DNA of 64,000 bases from Mycolicibacterium porcinum (GCA_002086835.1 MVIG01000005.1:186001-250000), one strand, 5' to 3'; positions 1-10,179 are shown, counted from the first letter of the stretch. Program-made: numbers and translations. The notes: generated by a model not told the origin, from the sequence alone.

Positions 1-641
1 GTGAAGGCGTCCAGATCGACGCCCGGATGCACCACATCGATCCGGCCCGGATCGGCGTGATGCAGTGAAACCAGTTGTTGGGCTTCGTGTTCGGTGTTGA
101 CGATGAGGCGGTCGGCCTCGTCGACCACCTGCTGCTCCCCCACCGCGCGCAGCGGCGGCTCGGGCGAGTCACCCGCAGCCAGGGCGGCGTTCTTCACCGC
201 GGCCAGGGTGTGCGCGGTGTGGACCAGCGGCACCGCCCAGCGGTCCCGGGCCAGCCAGCCGACCTGACCCGACAGCCAATAATGCGAGTGCACGACGTCG
301 TAATAGCCGGGCTCATGGGTCGCCTCGGCGCGCAACACCCCCGCGGTGAACGCGCACAGCTGGGTGGGCAGATCGTATTTGTCCAGGCCCTCGAACGGCC
401 CGGCCACCACGTTGCGCACCAGCACGCCTGGCGCCACCGGCACCACCGGGGCGTCCGACGACGAGGTGGCCCTGGTGAAGACCTCCACCTCGACACCGCG
501 TTTGGCCAGCTGCAATGCGGTCTGCAGCACGTACACATTCATCCCGCCGGCGTCACCGGTGCCCGGTTGCGCCAGCGGCGAAGTATGTACGGATAACACC
601 GCAACGCGGCGCGGAATCTCGAGGTCCGGGGCTAGACGCAC
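1..641 (-). CDS. mshA: D-inositol-3-phosphate glycosyltransferase MshA (3' end outside window)
   Basis: First enzyme of mycothiol synthesis, joining GlcNAc from UDP-GlcNAc to inositol 3-phosphate in the cytosol. Only the N-terminal 213 residues of a family of about 430-480 are present, because the frame runs off the window. The visible part is the N-terminal Rossmann half of a GT-B glycosyltransferase. It has the glycine-rich donor-site stretch [16 protein letters not shown] near residue 30 and ends inside [10 protein letters not shown]. The GTG start at 641 gives [16 protein letters not shown], matching known MshA N-termini. It begins 10 bases after the stop of the upstream regulator gene, so the two are probably cotranscribed. 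Confidence 0.93.
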   Translation of the reverse strand, partial: MRLAPDLEIPRRVAVLSVHTSPLAQPGTGDAGGMNVYVLQTALQLAKRGVEVEVFTRATSSSDAPVVPVAPGVLVRNVVAGPFEGLDKYDLPTQLCAFTAGVLRAEATHEPGYYDVVHSHYWLSGQVGWLARDRWAVPLVHTAHTLAAVKNAALAAGDSPEPPLRAVGEQQVVDEADRLIVNTEHEAQQLVSLHHADPGRIDVVHPGVDLDAF

Positions 642-651
642 ACAGACATGT

Positions 652-1995
652 CTACACCGCTGCGGATCGGCGGGTTTGAGCGCGCCGCATGGCACCGATC
701 GGATCGGCGTACAGGCCGCCCAGCGAAACGATGCCCGCGCTGGCCTCCTGGACCCGGTTGCCGAACGCCGTCAGCCGGATATCGCGGGGCCCCAGCACCG
801 AACGACGCGTCACCGCGTCCTCCACGACCGGCATGCCCTCGGGGTATTCGGTGAAGGCCTGGCCGCCGAGCACCAGATCGTCGGGGTTGAGCAGATCACG
901 AAGGAGCGCGACGGCCTCACCGAGCACGCGGGCCCGGTCCGCCAGCAGCTCGACCGCTTTGTCGTTGCCCTGCCGGGCCGCGCGCAGCACCGTCGCGAGC
1001 GTCGACGACGGGCCCTCGGCCGGGATGATCCGCAGCTTGCGGGCGGCGTTGAGCACCGCCTCGTCACTCACGGTGGATTCCAATTGCCCTGAGCCACCGA
1101 GCAATTCAGACTGCGCGGGCAGGCCGGCGATGGTTCCGGGGCCGCTGGCCGGGGAGTGCACGCGGCCGTCGATCGACAACGCGTACCCGACGGTCTCGCG
1201 GGCGTACACGTAGAGGCTGGTGCGGGCCGGGGCACCGACGGCCTCGGGCGAGGAACGCCGTCCGCCCAGCAGCAGCTCGGCACCGGCCATCGCGTCGACG
1301 TGCGAGGCCACCGACACCGGCAGCCCGAGCGCTTCGGCGAGCACCGGCCCCACCGGGGCGTCGGCCCAGCCGAGCCGGGGGTGATCGAGGTATCCGGTGG
1401 CGCTGTCGACGACGCCACCGGAGGCAACACCGACCCACAGCGGACGACGCCGATGCCAGCGGCTCAGGTAGCGGCGGGCGCTGGAGGCCAGCGTGGCCAG
1501 CGCCGCGGATTGGGGCCCCGACGGGGTCGGCGTCTCGACCACGTCCAGGGTGCGGCCGAGCAGATCGGTGGCCACGATGCTGGTGGTACGCGCGCCGATG
1601 TGGACACCGAGCGTGAGGTACGGCTCGTGGTTGACCTCGACGGGTACGCGGGGCCGACCGATGGCCCCCGAAACCGCGAGATCTGCACGCTCACGCAGGA
1701 TTCCGGCGTCGAGCAGCGCCGTCACCTGACGGTTGACGGTGGCGATGCTCAACTGGGTGAGCTGTGCGATGGCGTCCCGGGCGATGGGGCCGCGGGTGCG
1801 GACCGCGCTGAACACCGACGCCGCGGCGGCGTCGGGCACCTTCAGCGACGGGGCGACGATGTGCAGGAGCCGGGACTGCGGATAACGCGAGGCGGCGGCC
1901 AGCGTCCGGGACGGACGGGCGAGGTTGCCTGCACCGGCGGACGAAGCCGAGGCGGTACGTGCGGTGCGACGGGGAGCGGAGATGGCGGTGGTCAC
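652..1995 (-). CDS. ROK-family transcriptional regulator (Rv0485-like)
   Basis: Predicted DNA-binding regulator of 447 residues. A basic, low-complexity N-terminus of about 50 residues precedes a winged helix-turn-helix (about 60-115, with [19 protein letters not shown]). A ROK sugar-kinase-like domain then follows to the end. The cysteine zinc motif of true ROK kinases is not seen, which favours a regulator over an enzyme. GTG start at 1995 with AAGGA upstream. Position directly before mshA matches Rv0485/mshA in M. tuberculosis. The ligand is unknown; autoregulation and control of the divergent reductase gene are possible because they share a 191-bp upstream region. Confidence 0.85.
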   Translation of the reverse strand: MTTAISAPRRTARTASASSAGAGNLARPSRTLAAASRYPQSRLLHIVAPSLKVPDAAAASVFSAVRTRGPIARDAIAQLTQLSIATVNRQVTALLDAGILRERADLAVSGAIGRPRVPVEVNHEPYLTLGVHIGARTTSIVATDLLGRTLDVVETPTPSGPQSAALATLASSARRYLSRWHRRRPLWVGVASGGVVDSATGYLDHPRLGWADAPVGPVLAEALGLPVSVASHVDAMAGAELLLGGRRSSPEAVGAPARTSLYVYARETVGYALSIDGRVHSPASGPGTIAGLPAQSELLGGSGQLESTVSDEAVLNAARKLRIIPAEGPSSTLATVLRAARQGNDKAVELLADRARVLGEAVALLRDLLNPDDLVLGGQAFTEYPEGMPVVEDAVTRRSVLGPRDIRLTAFGNRVQEASAGIVSLGGLYADPIGAMRRAQTRRSAAV

Positions 1996-2173
1996 GTGAA
2001 TGGTCCTTACTGGTTGTCGGCTGGTGGGGGGGAAACCACACCTGGCGACTCAGCAGGACGAAAGAACGGTGTCCGGGTTCAGTCAGGCGCGGCGGGGTGC
2101 GCAACAACAACACGCACGCCGCGCGAAGCGGGACTGGAGCTTTCCGGACACAGAAAGAATTTAGCACGGCATC

Positions 2174-2179
2174 TAATGT
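2174..2179 (+). promoter_or_regulatory. -10 box TAATGT for leaderless SDR gene
   Basis: TAATGT lies 7 nt before GTG at 2187, the spacing of mycobacterial leaderless transcripts. It supports this start over later GTG codons. Confidence 0.6.
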
Positions 2180-2186
2180 TGGGGAG

Positions 2187-2945
2187 GTGACGACATCTCA
2201 GCCGGACAAAAGGGTGGCAGTGGTTACCGGCGCCAGCGCCGGAATCGGTGCCGCTACCGCCAAATCCCTTGCCGCCCTGGGCTTTCACGTGGTCTGCGTG
2301 GCCCGCCGGAAAGACCTGATCCAGGCCCTGGCCGACGAGATCGGCGGCACCGCGATTGTGGCGGACGTCACTGACCAGGTCGCCGTCGACGCCTTGGCGG
2401 CCCAGCTGGACCGGGTGGACGTACTGGTGAACAACGCCGGCGGGGCCAGGGGGCTGGAGCCGGTGGCCGAAGCGGACATCGACCACTGGCGCTGGATGTG
2501 GGAGTCCAACGTGCTGGGCACCCTGCGGGTCACCCGCGCGCTGCTGCCCAAGCTCATCGACTCCGGCGACGGGCTGATCATCACCGTCACCTCGATCGCC
2601 GCCGTCGAGATCTATGACAACGGGGCCGGCTACACCTCGGCCAAGCACGCCCAGGGCGTCCTGCACCGCACCCTGCGCAGCGAATTGCTCGGAAAACCGG
2701 TGCGGCTCACCGAGGTTGCGCCAGGAATGGTGCAGACCGACTTCTCGCTCAACCGCTTCGACGGAGATGAGCAGCGCGCCGAGAAGGTCTATGAAGGGGT
2801 GACCCCGCTGGTGGCCGAGGACATCGCCGAGGTGATCGGTTTCGTCGCGTCGCGCCCGTCTCACGTCGACCTGGACCTGATCGTGATCAGGCCGCGTGAT
2901 CAGGTCAGCGGGGCCGCCGGATCGCGCTTCAACCGTCAGGCGTGA
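2187..2945 (+). CDS. short-chain dehydrogenase/reductase (Rv0484c-like)
   Basis: NAD(P)-dependent cytosolic oxidoreductase of 252 residues, classical SDR length. It shows the cofactor motif TGASAGIG near residue 15, NNAG near residue 84, a serine in the TSIAA segment and the catalytic YTSAK (Tyr-x3-Lys). The N-terminus is MTTSQPDKRVAVVTG; upstream in-frame codons were rejected because a TAATGT box sits 7 nt before this GTG. It is divergent from the ROK regulator and convergent with the L,D-transpeptidase gene. The substrate cannot be told from the sequence. Confidence 0.9.
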   Translation: MTTSQPDKRVAVVTGASAGIGAATAKSLAALGFHVVCVARRKDLIQALADEIGGTAIVADVTDQVAVDALAAQLDRVDVLVNNAGGARGLEPVAEADIDHWRWMWESNVLGTLRVTRALLPKLIDSGDGLIITVTSIAAVEIYDNGAGYTSAKHAQGVLHRTLRSELLGKPVRLTEVAPGMVQTDFSLNRFDGDEQRAEKVYEGVTPLVAEDIAEVIGFVASRPSHVDLDLIVIRPRDQVSGAAGSRFNRQA

Positions 2946-2976
2946 TGCGCCGAAGGCATCCCCCTCATCCGCGCCT

Positions 2977-3040
2977 CGCCGATTTCGACCGCCCCGGCCG
3001 CACTTCTTCAATTGTCACGACCCTCGTGTCGAAAGCGGCG
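2977..3040. repeat. intergenic palindrome, CGYCGNTTTCNAC family, copy A
   Basis: Arms CGCCGATTTCGAC (2977-2989) and GTCGAAAGCGGCG (3028-3040) pair with one mismatch between two convergent genes. The same arm sequence recurs in other gaps of this window. Probable bidirectional terminator or small dispersed repeat. Confidence 0.55.
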
Positions 3041-3072
3041 ACCGATGGCCGGAAGGAGCGCCTGCGGAACGA

Positions 3073-4401
3073 TCAGCCGCCCGGCGTGGGCTTGGGCGGC
3101 GTGGTGGTCGTGGGCGTGCCCGACAGCGTGGGGGCGTCGGTCGGTGTCGCCGGGGCGCTGGCGGGCAGATTCGACGGCGAATCCTGGGAGGACAGCGCCG
3201 ACATGGACTTCCACTCGTTCCAGTCCACCGCCCAGTCCCAGATGTCGCCGTCGGCGTAGGACAGGTCGATCCTGGTACCGGTGACCTCGACGGGGTCGCC
3301 GTACATCGCGCTGTTGAAGTACTGCTGCGAGTTCTCCAGGTTGAGGTTGATGCAGCCGTTGGTGACGTTCGTGTTGCCCTGCGAGTTGATGCTGTTCGGG
3401 TTGCAGTGGATGAACTCGCCGTTGTTGGAGATCCGCACCGCGAACCGCTCGTGCACGTTGGAGTACCCGGCGGCGGGGTTGGTCATCCAGAAGTCCTCGT
3501 ACTTCTCGGTGACCACGTGGATGCCGCTGCGGGTGACGTTGCGGTCCAGGTCGCCCTCGCCGTAGCTGCAGGGGAAGTCCATGATCACCGCGCCGGATCC
3601 GTCGAGCACCTGGATGCGGTGACTGGACGCCTCGGCCTTGACCACCTGGCGCCGCCCGATCTCGATGTCGAGCGTGGAGTCGGCCGCACCGTAGGCGCCT
3701 TCACCGAAGCTGACCCCGTACAGCGGTGCCTTGACGCTGACCTTGGTCCCGGCCGGGTAGTACTCACGGGTGCGGTAGTGCACGCGAGAGCCCCCGGCCT
3801 CGTCGGGCAGCCAGGCCCAGCTGCCCTCGACCGGCGGCGTGGTGGTGACCTGGAGGGCCTTCTCGATGGCCGCGCGGTACTTGTCGTCGATCGCTGCGTC
3901 GAACTGCAGGATGATCGGCGCGGCGACGCCGACAACCTGGCCGTCGGCCAGCTGGAACTGGCCGTTGACCTGCTTCTGCGGGGTGACGGTGGTGAACTTG
4001 CCCTGCACGGGTTGGGCCTTGCCGTCCTTACCCACCACCGAACCGGCCCACGTGTAGGTGGATTCGTAGCCGAGCGGCTCGGTGACAGTGAACGCGGTGC
4101 GGTCGCTGTTGAATTTGCCCGCGACCACCTTGCCGTTGGCGTTGGTCAGGCTGACGCGCTGGAACGAACCGTTCTCGACCTTCACGCCGACGGGCGCGGT
4201 CGGCAGCACATCCTCGGAGTCGGCGGCAGGCTCGTAGGTCACCGTCGGCGCCGCCGGCTCTTCCGCCTGGGGCGCGGAGATGGGTGATTCACCCGAGCAG
4301 GCAGCCAGCAGTCCGGCTCCCATTCCGACGGTCAACACCGTCAGGGCACGCCGCCGATTGAACAACGGCGCATCGGCCTCTATATCACCGGCAGGGCTCA
4401 C
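3073..4401 (-). CDS. lprQ: L,D-transpeptidase lipoprotein LprQ (LdtMt5-like)
   Basis: Periplasmic peptidoglycan cross-linking enzyme forming 3->3 bonds, 442 residues. The N-terminus holds RRR, a hydrophobic stretch and the lipobox LAAC (Cys about 35), so it should be a lipoprotein. Immunoglobulin-like domains follow, then a YkuD catalytic domain with His332 in FIHCN and Cys350 in TNGCINL. The residue usually His in the family S/T-H-G-C motif is Asn348, as I recall for LdtMt5. The C-terminal 45 residues are rich in Pro, Thr and Ser and may span the wall. It starts at a GTG 6 bases after murB, so the two form a cell-wall operon. Confidence 0.92.
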   Translation of the reverse strand: MSPAGDIEADAPLFNRRRALTVLTVGMGAGLLAACSGESPISAPQAEEPAAPTVTYEPAADSEDVLPTAPVGVKVENGSFQRVSLTNANGKVVAGKFNSDRTAFTVTEPLGYESTYTWAGSVVGKDGKAQPVQGKFTTVTPQKQVNGQFQLADGQVVGVAAPIILQFDAAIDDKYRAAIEKALQVTTTPPVEGSWAWLPDEAGGSRVHYRTREYYPAGTKVSVKAPLYGVSFGEGAYGAADSTLDIEIGRRQVVKAEASSHRIQVLDGSGAVIMDFPCSYGEGDLDRNVTRSGIHVVTEKYEDFWMTNPAAGYSNVHERFAVRISNNGEFIHCNPNSINSQGNTNVTNGCINLNLENSQQYFNSAMYGDPVEVTGTRIDLSYADGDIWDWAVDWNEWKSMSALSSQDSPSNLPASAPATPTDAPTLSGTPTTTTPPKPTPGG

Positions 4402-4407
4402 GTGGAT

Positions 4408-5502
4408 CTAGGGTACTGATAGATCGCACCCAATCAGAATCGGCTCGGGGTGCAAAGTGATGCCGAAGCGGTCCCGAACGCCCGCTTGCACCGCCCTGGC
4501 CAGGGCTATCACGTCGGCACTGTTCGCCTCGCCACGATTGGTCAGCGCCAGCGCATGCTTGGTGGAAAGCCGCGCGGGAGCCCCGTCACCGGGGTAGCCC
4601 TTGGAGAATCCGGCGTGCTCGACGAGCCAGCCGGCGGCCAGCTTGACCCCGTCGGGCGCGGGATAGTGCGGGACCGCTCCGGCCTCCGCCGACCCGGCGG
4701 CGGCCCGGAAGGTGGCCTGTACCCGCTCGAACTCGGCCTGCGACACCACGGGGTTGGTGAAGAACGACCCGACGCTCCAGGTGTCGTGGTCGTCCTCGTC
4801 GAGCACCATGCCTTTGCCCGCACGCAACTGCAGCACGGTCTGGCGAACCCGCTGCGGGTCGGCGCGCTCTCCCGGCTCGACATCCAGCGCGTTGGCCAGC
4901 TCGCGGTATCGCAGCGGGGCGCTGCGGCCGGTGTCGTCGAGGGCGAACTCGACCTCAAGCACGATCACTGCGTCGGAGTGTCTGAGGATGCTGGTGCGGT
5001 ACCCGAACTTGAGTTCTTCCGGTGCGGCCCAACGAACTTCACCCGTGCGGCGGTCGAGCAGCCGCACCCGGCTGATGGTGTCGGCGACCTCGGCCCCGTA
5101 GGCGCCGACGTTCTGCACCGGGGTGGCTCCGGCCGATCCGGGTATCCCGGACAGGCATTCGAGCCCGCCGAGCCCGTGTTCGAGCGAGGCGACGACGACG
5201 TCGTCGAACACCGCGCCGGCCTCGGCCCGCAGCAGGCTGCCCTCGACCGTGATGGCGGTGTTGGCCACGCGCACCACGGTGAGGTCGGGCATCGTGTCGG
5301 CCAGGTCGTCGGCGAGCACCACGTTCGACCCACCGGCGAGCACCAGGATCGGCTCGGCCACGGCGCGCAGCACGTCGATGAGCTGATCGGTGCTGGAGCA
5401 GGTGAGCACCCTGGGTGCCACCGGACCGACCCGCAGCGTGGTCAGCGGGGCCAGCGCAACCGACTCGGCGACTGCGACACCTGCGACATACGAACTGACC
5501 AC
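4408..5502 (-). CDS. murB: UDP-N-acetylmuramate dehydrogenase MurB
   Basis: FAD- and NADPH-dependent reduction of UDP-GlcNAc-enolpyruvate to UDP-MurNAc, a cytosolic step of peptidoglycan synthesis. 364 residues, typical actinobacterial length. Visible signatures are TTLRVGP at the N-terminus, [11 protein letters not shown] for [24 protein letters not shown], the catalytic serine motif GSFFTNP and [16 protein letters not shown]. The GTG start at 5502 lies only 26 bp from the divergent DUF2505 start, and TACCGT sits 8 nt before it, so a leaderless transcript is likely. Cotranscribed with lprQ. Confidence 0.96.
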   Translation of the reverse strand: MVSSYVAGVAVAESVALAPLTTLRVGPVAPRVLTCSSTDQLIDVLRAVAEPILVLAGGSNVVLADDLADTMPDLTVVRVANTAITVEGSLLRAEAGAVFDDVVVASLEHGLGGLECLSGIPGSAGATPVQNVGAYGAEVADTISRVRLLDRRTGEVRWAAPEELKFGYRTSILRHSDAVIVLEVEFALDDTGRSAPLRYRELANALDVEPGERADPQRVRQTVLQLRAGKGMVLDEDDHDTWSVGSFFTNPVVSQAEFERVQATFRAAAGSAEAGAVPHYPAPDGVKLAAGWLVEHAGFSKGYPGDGAPARLSTKHALALTNRGEANSADVIALARAVQAGVRDRFGITLHPEPILIGCDLSVP

Positions 5503-5510
5503 GGGCCGTA

Positions 5511-5520
5511 ACGGTAGCCT
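5511..5520. promoter_or_regulatory. overlapping divergent -10 boxes (murB and DUF2505 gene)
   Basis: Minus-strand TACCGT (5511-5516) is 8 nt before the murB GTG, and plus-strand TAGCCT (5515-5520) is 8 nt before the DUF2505 ATG. The hexamers share two bases, so the two polymerase sites cannot be occupied together. Each -35 region would lie inside the other gene. Confidence 0.55.
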
Positions 5521-5528
5521 GACCAGCT

Positions 5529-6035
5529 ATGCCGCGATCATTCGACATGGCCAGCGACTACGAGGGCAGCGTCGAACAGGTCCATCGCGCATTCGCCGAC
5601 GAACGGTACTGGCGGGCCCGGCTCGCCGATTCGGGGGCCGACGAAACCACGCTGGACGCCTTGAACGTCGCCGGCGACGGCGGTATCGAGGCGGTCACCA
5701 CGCAGATCCTGCGCGCGGACCGCCTGCCCGGGTTGGTGTCGCAGTTTCACCGCGGCGATCTGAGGATCCGGCGCGAGGAGCACTGGCAGCCGATCCAGGG
5801 CGGCTCCGCCCACGGCACGGTCGAGGGCTCGATCTCCGGGGCCCCGGTGTCGCTCTCGGGGTCCGCGACCCTCGCTGGCACCGACCTCGGGTCCCGGCTG
5901 TCGGTGCACATCACGGTCGAGGTGCGGGTGCCGCTGGTCGGCGGGAAGATCGAGAGTTTCATCGGCGCGCAACTGGTCGACCTGCTGAAGGCCGAGCAGC
6001 GTTTCACCTCGGTGTGGATCGCCGACCACGCCTGA
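5529..6035 (+). CDS. DUF2505 protein, copy 1 (Rv0481c-like)
   Basis: A 168-residue soluble protein of unknown function. The layout (SVEQVHRAFADERYWRARL at the start, alternating beta strands, VPLVGGKIESFIGAQLVDLL near the end) resembles a SRPBCC/START-like lipid-binding fold. The DUF2505 assignment comes from recognition of mycobacterial homologues. A second copy follows 23 bases downstream. No signal peptide or membrane helix. A ligand-binding role is inference only. Confidence 0.8.
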   Translation: MPRSFDMASDYEGSVEQVHRAFADERYWRARLADSGADETTLDALNVAGDGGIEAVTTQILRADRLPGLVSQFHRGDLRIRREEHWQPIQGGSAHGTVEGSISGAPVSLSGSATLAGTDLGSRLSVHITVEVRVPLVGGKIESFIGAQLVDLLKAEQRFTSVWIADHA

Positions 6036-6058
6036 GCGCACCGGTACCGTCGTTATCC

Positions 6059-6571
6059 GTGAGCAGGCGCCTGGAGTACACACTGGCCTTCGACGCCCCC
6101 GCCGAGGCGGTCTACGCCGGGTACGCGAGTGACGAGTACTGGCAGGCCCTCATGGACCGGTACGACGAGCTCACGCCCGGTAAGTCCGACATCACGGAGT
6201 TCCGGTCCGACCGGCACGGCATCGAGGTCGAATTCCGGCAGGTGCTGCCGCGCGCGGAGCTGCCCGCGATCCTGCGGCCGGTGATCCCGCTCGACATGGC
6301 CATCACCCGCAGGCAGTGTTTCGGCCCGCTCGAGGGGCACGGCGCAAGCGGCCACTACACGGCGTCGGTGGCCCACGTCCCGGGCCGGCTGGACGGCCGT
6401 TATGAGCTCAGCGGCGTCCCTTCGGGGAGCCTGCTGCGAGTCGAGAGCACGTGCAAGGTCTCGATGCCCCTGATCGGAGGCAAGCTCGAAGATATGGTCC
6501 TGCACACCGTCAACGACGTTTTCACCGTCGAGGAGGCGTTCACCGCTGACTGGATCGCCGAGCACGTCTAG
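6059..6571 (+). CDS. DUF2505 protein, copy 2
   Basis: A 170-residue paralogue of the preceding gene. It starts at GTG 6059 (MSRRLEYTLAFDAPAEAVY) and shares the same frame of landmarks: a YASDEYWQALMDRY segment near the N-terminus, then VSMPLIGGKLEDMV and FTADWIAEHV at the end, matching VPLVGGKIESFI and FTSVWIADHA of copy 1. This is a tandem duplication with strong divergence in the middle. Probably cotranscribed with copy 1. Function unknown. Confidence 0.8.
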   Translation: MSRRLEYTLAFDAPAEAVYAGYASDEYWQALMDRYDELTPGKSDITEFRSDRHGIEVEFRQVLPRAELPAILRPVIPLDMAITRRQCFGPLEGHGASGHYTASVAHVPGRLDGRYELSGVPSGSLLRVESTCKVSMPLIGGKLEDMVLHTVNDVFTVEEAFTADWIAEHV

Positions 6572-6638
6572 ACCCGTCGGCGCGGTCACCCGGGGCACCA
6601 CCGGGTACAACCGGCTGCGCCGCAGTGACCGCTGGCTG

Positions 6639-7352
6639 GTGCACTCTCCGCGCGTGCGCAGCGTGCTGCGGGCCGCGGCCGACCCGCTGGTGGTCGACCT
6701 CGGGTACGGGGCGCTGCCCGTCACCACCCTGGAACTGGCGGCACGGCTGCAGGCGGTGCGGACCGATGTCCGCGTTGTCGGCCTGGAGATCCACCCGGAG
6801 CGGGTGGCCACCGCGCGGGCGGTGGCGGGCGCCACCGACGTGCGGTTCGAGCTCGGCGGGTTCGAGCTGGCCGGGCTGCGCCCGGTGCTGGTGCGGGCGT
6901 TCAACGTGTTGCGTCAGTACCCCGTCGAGGCTGTGCCGGACGCCTGGGCCACGATGTCGCGCCGGCTCGCGCCCGGTGGGCTGATCGTCGACGGAACGTG
7001 CGACGAGCTGGGCCGCCGGTGCTGCTGGGTGCTGCTGGACGAGGCCGGGCCGGTCAGCCTGACGCTGGCCTGCGACCCGTTCAGCATCGAGCGTCCGTCG
7101 GACCTGGCCGAGCGGCTGCCTAAGGTGCTGATCCATCACAACGTCGAAGGCCGGCCGATCCACGCCCTGCTGAGCGCCGCCGACCGGGCCTGGGCCAGTG
7201 CGGCCGGGCACGGCGTGTTCGGGCCGCGGGTGCGCTGGCGGGCCATGGTGGAGCTGCTGCGCGCCGAGGGTTTTCCGGTCGCCGCGCCGCGCCGCCGGCT
7301 CCGCGACGGCGTGCTGACGGTGCCGTGGGCAACCGTGGCGCCACTAAGCTGA
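6639..7352 (+). CDS. SAM-dependent methyltransferase-like protein
   Basis: Encodes 237 residues from GTG 6639. It has a class I methyltransferase core: VVDLGYGALPVTTLELA as motif I, LEIHPERVATAR as the acidic motif II, and MSRRLAPGGLIVDGTC as the post-motif strand. The Gly pattern is DLGYG rather than DxGxGxG, so activity is uncertain. The same frame stays open upstream to about 6540 and encodes a plausible continuation (VTRGTTGYNRLRRSDRW) but has no ATG, GTG or TTG. A CTG at 6546 inside the preceding gene is one alternative start. The next gene begins 5 bases downstream. Confidence 0.7.
   Translation: MHSPRVRSVLRAAADPLVVDLGYGALPVTTLELAARLQAVRTDVRVVGLEIHPERVATARAVAGATDVRFELGGFELAGLRPVLVRAFNVLRQYPVEAVPDAWATMSRRLAPGGLIVDGTCDELGRRCCWVLLDEAGPVSLTLACDPFSIERPSDLAERLPKVLIHHNVEGRPIHALLSAADRAWASAAGHGVFGPRVRWRAMVELLRAEGFPVAAPRRRLRDGVLTVPWATVAPLS
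7345..7350 (+). promoter_or_regulatory. -10 box TAAGCT for leaderless nitrilase gene
   Basis: TAAGCT, then 7 nt, then ATG 7358. It overlaps the end of the preceding gene and fixes the nitrilase start. Confidence 0.6.
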
Positions 7353-7357
7353 ACCGC

Positions 7358-8173
7358 ATGCGAATTGCCCTGGCGCAGATCGCCACCGGGACGGACCCGT
7401 CGTCGAACCTGAGGCTGGTCGACGAGTTCACCCGGCGGGCCGCCGATGACGGGGCCCGGTTGGTGTTGTTCCCCGAGGCCACGATGTGCCGGTTCGGCGT
7501 GCCGCTGGCGCCGGTCGCCGAGGGTCTGGACGGGCCGTGGGCGACCGCGGTGCGGGAGATCGCCGCCCGCGCCGGGGTCGTGGTGGTGGCCGGGATGTTC
7601 GTCCCCGCCGAGGATGGCCGGGTCTCCAACACCCTGATCGCGACGGGCCCGGGCGTCGACGCGCACTACCACAAGATCCACCTCTACGACGCGTTCGGAT
7701 TCACCGAATCACGCACTGTGGCACCAGGTTTCGAGCCTGTCACGATCACCGTCGACGATGTCACCGTCGGCCTGACCACGTGCTACGACATCCGGTTCCC
7801 GGAGCTGTACGTGGAGCTGGCCCGTCGCGGCGCCCAGCTGGTCACCGTGCATGCCTCGTGGGGTTCGGGGCCGGGCAAGCTCGAGCAGTGGACCCTGCTG
7901 GCCCGGGCCCGCGCGCTGGACACCACGGGCTTCATCGCCGCGGTGGACCAGGCCTATCCGGGCGACGAGATCGCCAAGGTCGGGCCCACGGGCGTCGGCG
8001 GCAGCCTGGTGGCCTCCCCTACCGGAGAGGTTCTCGCCTCGGCCGGCGCCGAGCAGCAGTTGCTGGTGTTCGACGTCGACCTCGATGCCGCCGACCAGGT
8101 CCGGGACACCATCGCGGTGCTGCAGAACCGCTCACAGTTCGCTCAGTTGGGTAAGGCACAATCGCTGGGGTGA
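7358..8173 (+). CDS. carbon-nitrogen hydrolase, nitrilase superfamily (Rv0480c-like)
   Basis: Cytosolic amidase of 271 residues with the full catalytic triad in order: Glu40 (LVLFPEATM), Lys106 (YHKIHLYD) and Cys142 (LTTCYDIRFPEL). The length and the triad context fit the Nit1/Nit2-type omega-amidase or deaminated-glutathione amidase branch rather than true nitrilases. The exact substrate is unproven. Its stop overlaps the next start by 4 nt (GTGA), so translation is coupled to the DUF2993 gene. Confidence 0.88.
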   Translation: MRIALAQIATGTDPSSNLRLVDEFTRRAADDGARLVLFPEATMCRFGVPLAPVAEGLDGPWATAVREIAARAGVVVVAGMFVPAEDGRVSNTLIATGPGVDAHYHKIHLYDAFGFTESRTVAPGFEPVTITVDDVTVGLTTCYDIRFPELYVELARRGAQLVTVHASWGSGPGKLEQWTLLARARALDTTGFIAAVDQAYPGDEIAKVGPTGVGGSLVASPTGEVLASAGAEQQLLVFDVDLDAADQVRDTIAVLQNRSQFAQLGKAQSLG

Positions 8174-9075
8174 CCGATCCCTGGGCTCGCCCAACCGACC
8201 AGTCCCCGCCGTCGCCTACGCAGGAGCTGCCCGGACAGCCGCCGGCGCCCGATCAGCCGGTTGCGCCTGGTCAGGCCGAACAACCCGCGTCTTCGGCGCC
8301 ACAGCCGCAGGACACGTCGGCGCTGGCCAAGGTCAAGAAGCTGTTCTCGGATCCGCTGTCGGTGGTGCTGGTCGTGGTCATCGTGGTGGCCCTGATCGCC
8401 GCCGCGGTGCTGGGCAGCGAACTGTATGCCCGCAACCGCGCCGACCAGATCGTCGCGTCGACGGTGGAATGCGTCGTCGGCGACGGCGCCAAGGCCTCGT
8501 TCGATCCGCTGCCCCCGTTCCTGATGCAGCACGTGAGCGGGCACTACACCAACATCAACGTCGAGACCGCGGGCAACCAGATCCGTGAGGCGAAGGGCAT
8601 GAAGGTGAAGCTGGGCATCAAGGATGTCCGGATCAAGGAGACCGCCGACTCCAGCGGCACCGTCGGCTCGCTGGTCGCCGACATCGACTGGAACACCGAC
8701 GGCATCCGCCAGACCGTGGCCGACATGGTGCAGCTGCCGTTCATCGGCTCGGCGATCTCCGATGTGAAGACCAACCCGTCCAACGGGACCATCGAACTCA
8801 AGGGCCTGCTCGGCACCATCACCGCCAAGCCCACGGTGGTCAACAAGGGCATCTCGCTGCAGATCATCGACCTGAGCGCGATCGGCCTGTCCTGGCCGCG
8901 GGAGACCCTGCAGCCGATCCTGGACAAGTTCACCGCCCAGATCACCGAGAACTACCCGATGGGGATCCACGCCGACAGCGTGCAGGTGACCGAGAGCGGC
9001 GTGCTGGCGAAGTTCTCGACCACGAATGCGTCGATGCCCAAGCCCGCCGACGACCCCTGCTTCGGCAAGATCTGA
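8170..9075 (+). CDS. DUF2993 (LmeA-like) membrane-anchored protein (Rv0479c-like)
   Basis: Encodes 301 residues. A Pro/Gln-rich cytosolic tail of about 55 residues is followed by one hydrophobic helix (SVVLVVVIVVALIAAAVLG, about 60-78). The rest is a periplasmic DUF2993 domain with Cys97 (VECVVG) and a Cys near the C-terminus (DDPCFGKI). Family members such as LmeA act in lipoarabinomannan maturation and cell-envelope lipid handling; a similar role here is inference. Translationally coupled to the nitrilase gene and convergent with deoC 13 bases away. Confidence 0.82.
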   Translation: MTDPWARPTDQSPPSPTQELPGQPPAPDQPVAPGQAEQPASSAPQPQDTSALAKVKKLFSDPLSVVLVVVIVVALIAAAVLGSELYARNRADQIVASTVECVVGDGAKASFDPLPPFLMQHVSGHYTNINVETAGNQIREAKGMKVKLGIKDVRIKETADSSGTVGSLVADIDWNTDGIRQTVADMVQLPFIGSAISDVKTNPSNGTIELKGLLGTITAKPTVVNKGISLQIIDLSAIGLSWPRETLQPILDKFTAQITENYPMGIHADSVQVTESGVLAKFSTTNASMPKPADDPCFGKI

Positions 9076-9088
9076 CGAGGCGCGGGGC

Positions 9089-9768
<680 letters not shown>

Positions 9769-9769
<1 letters not shown>

Positions 9770-10179
9770 CAGAACGGTTCCTCGCTGCCGCCGGGATTGC
9801 ATCCGCTGGCCAGCATCACCTCGGGTGTGACCTCCGGGCGCCACGGCTCCAGATTCCAACTGGTCTTACCGGGCTCGGCGAGTTCGGCGAATGTCCAGTG
9901 GCACAGGAACTGCTCACGCATCCCGGGCAGGTCGGCATCCGGGGACAGGGCCAGAACCTCGGCCCAGGCCTGATCGGCCTGGACCGTGCTGCCGGGCTGA
10001 CGGGTCAGGGCTCGGGCTGTGTCGGTCGGGTACACGCGCAGGCTCGACAGGTCACCCCATTTGGCCCATTCGACGTGGTCGACGTAAACGTGGTCGTCGG
10101 CGGTGGCGGTGGGGCCGCAGGTCAGTGCCGCGCCCAGCGCGAGACAGGCCGCACCGAACGCGGCCAGTGGTGAGCGCAT
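9769..10179 (-). CDS. secreted DUF2599 protein (Rv0477-like)
   Basis: A 136-residue exported protein. The N-terminus [20 protein letters not shown] is a signal peptide, with likely cleavage after ATA before [11 protein letters not shown]. The mature domain carries two cysteines (FLCHWTF and ASGCNPGG) that could form a disulphide, and a WNLEPWRP signature typical of DUF2599. Function unknown. It starts 4 bases after the upstream membrane-protein stop and overlaps deoC by one base, so it belongs to a small operon. Confidence 0.78.

Noticed and set aside
5390-6571. A single long protein covering both DUF2505 regions
   Set aside because: The long frame matches DUF2505 copy 2 only in its last 170 codons; its first part runs out of frame through copy 1 and is Arg-rich.
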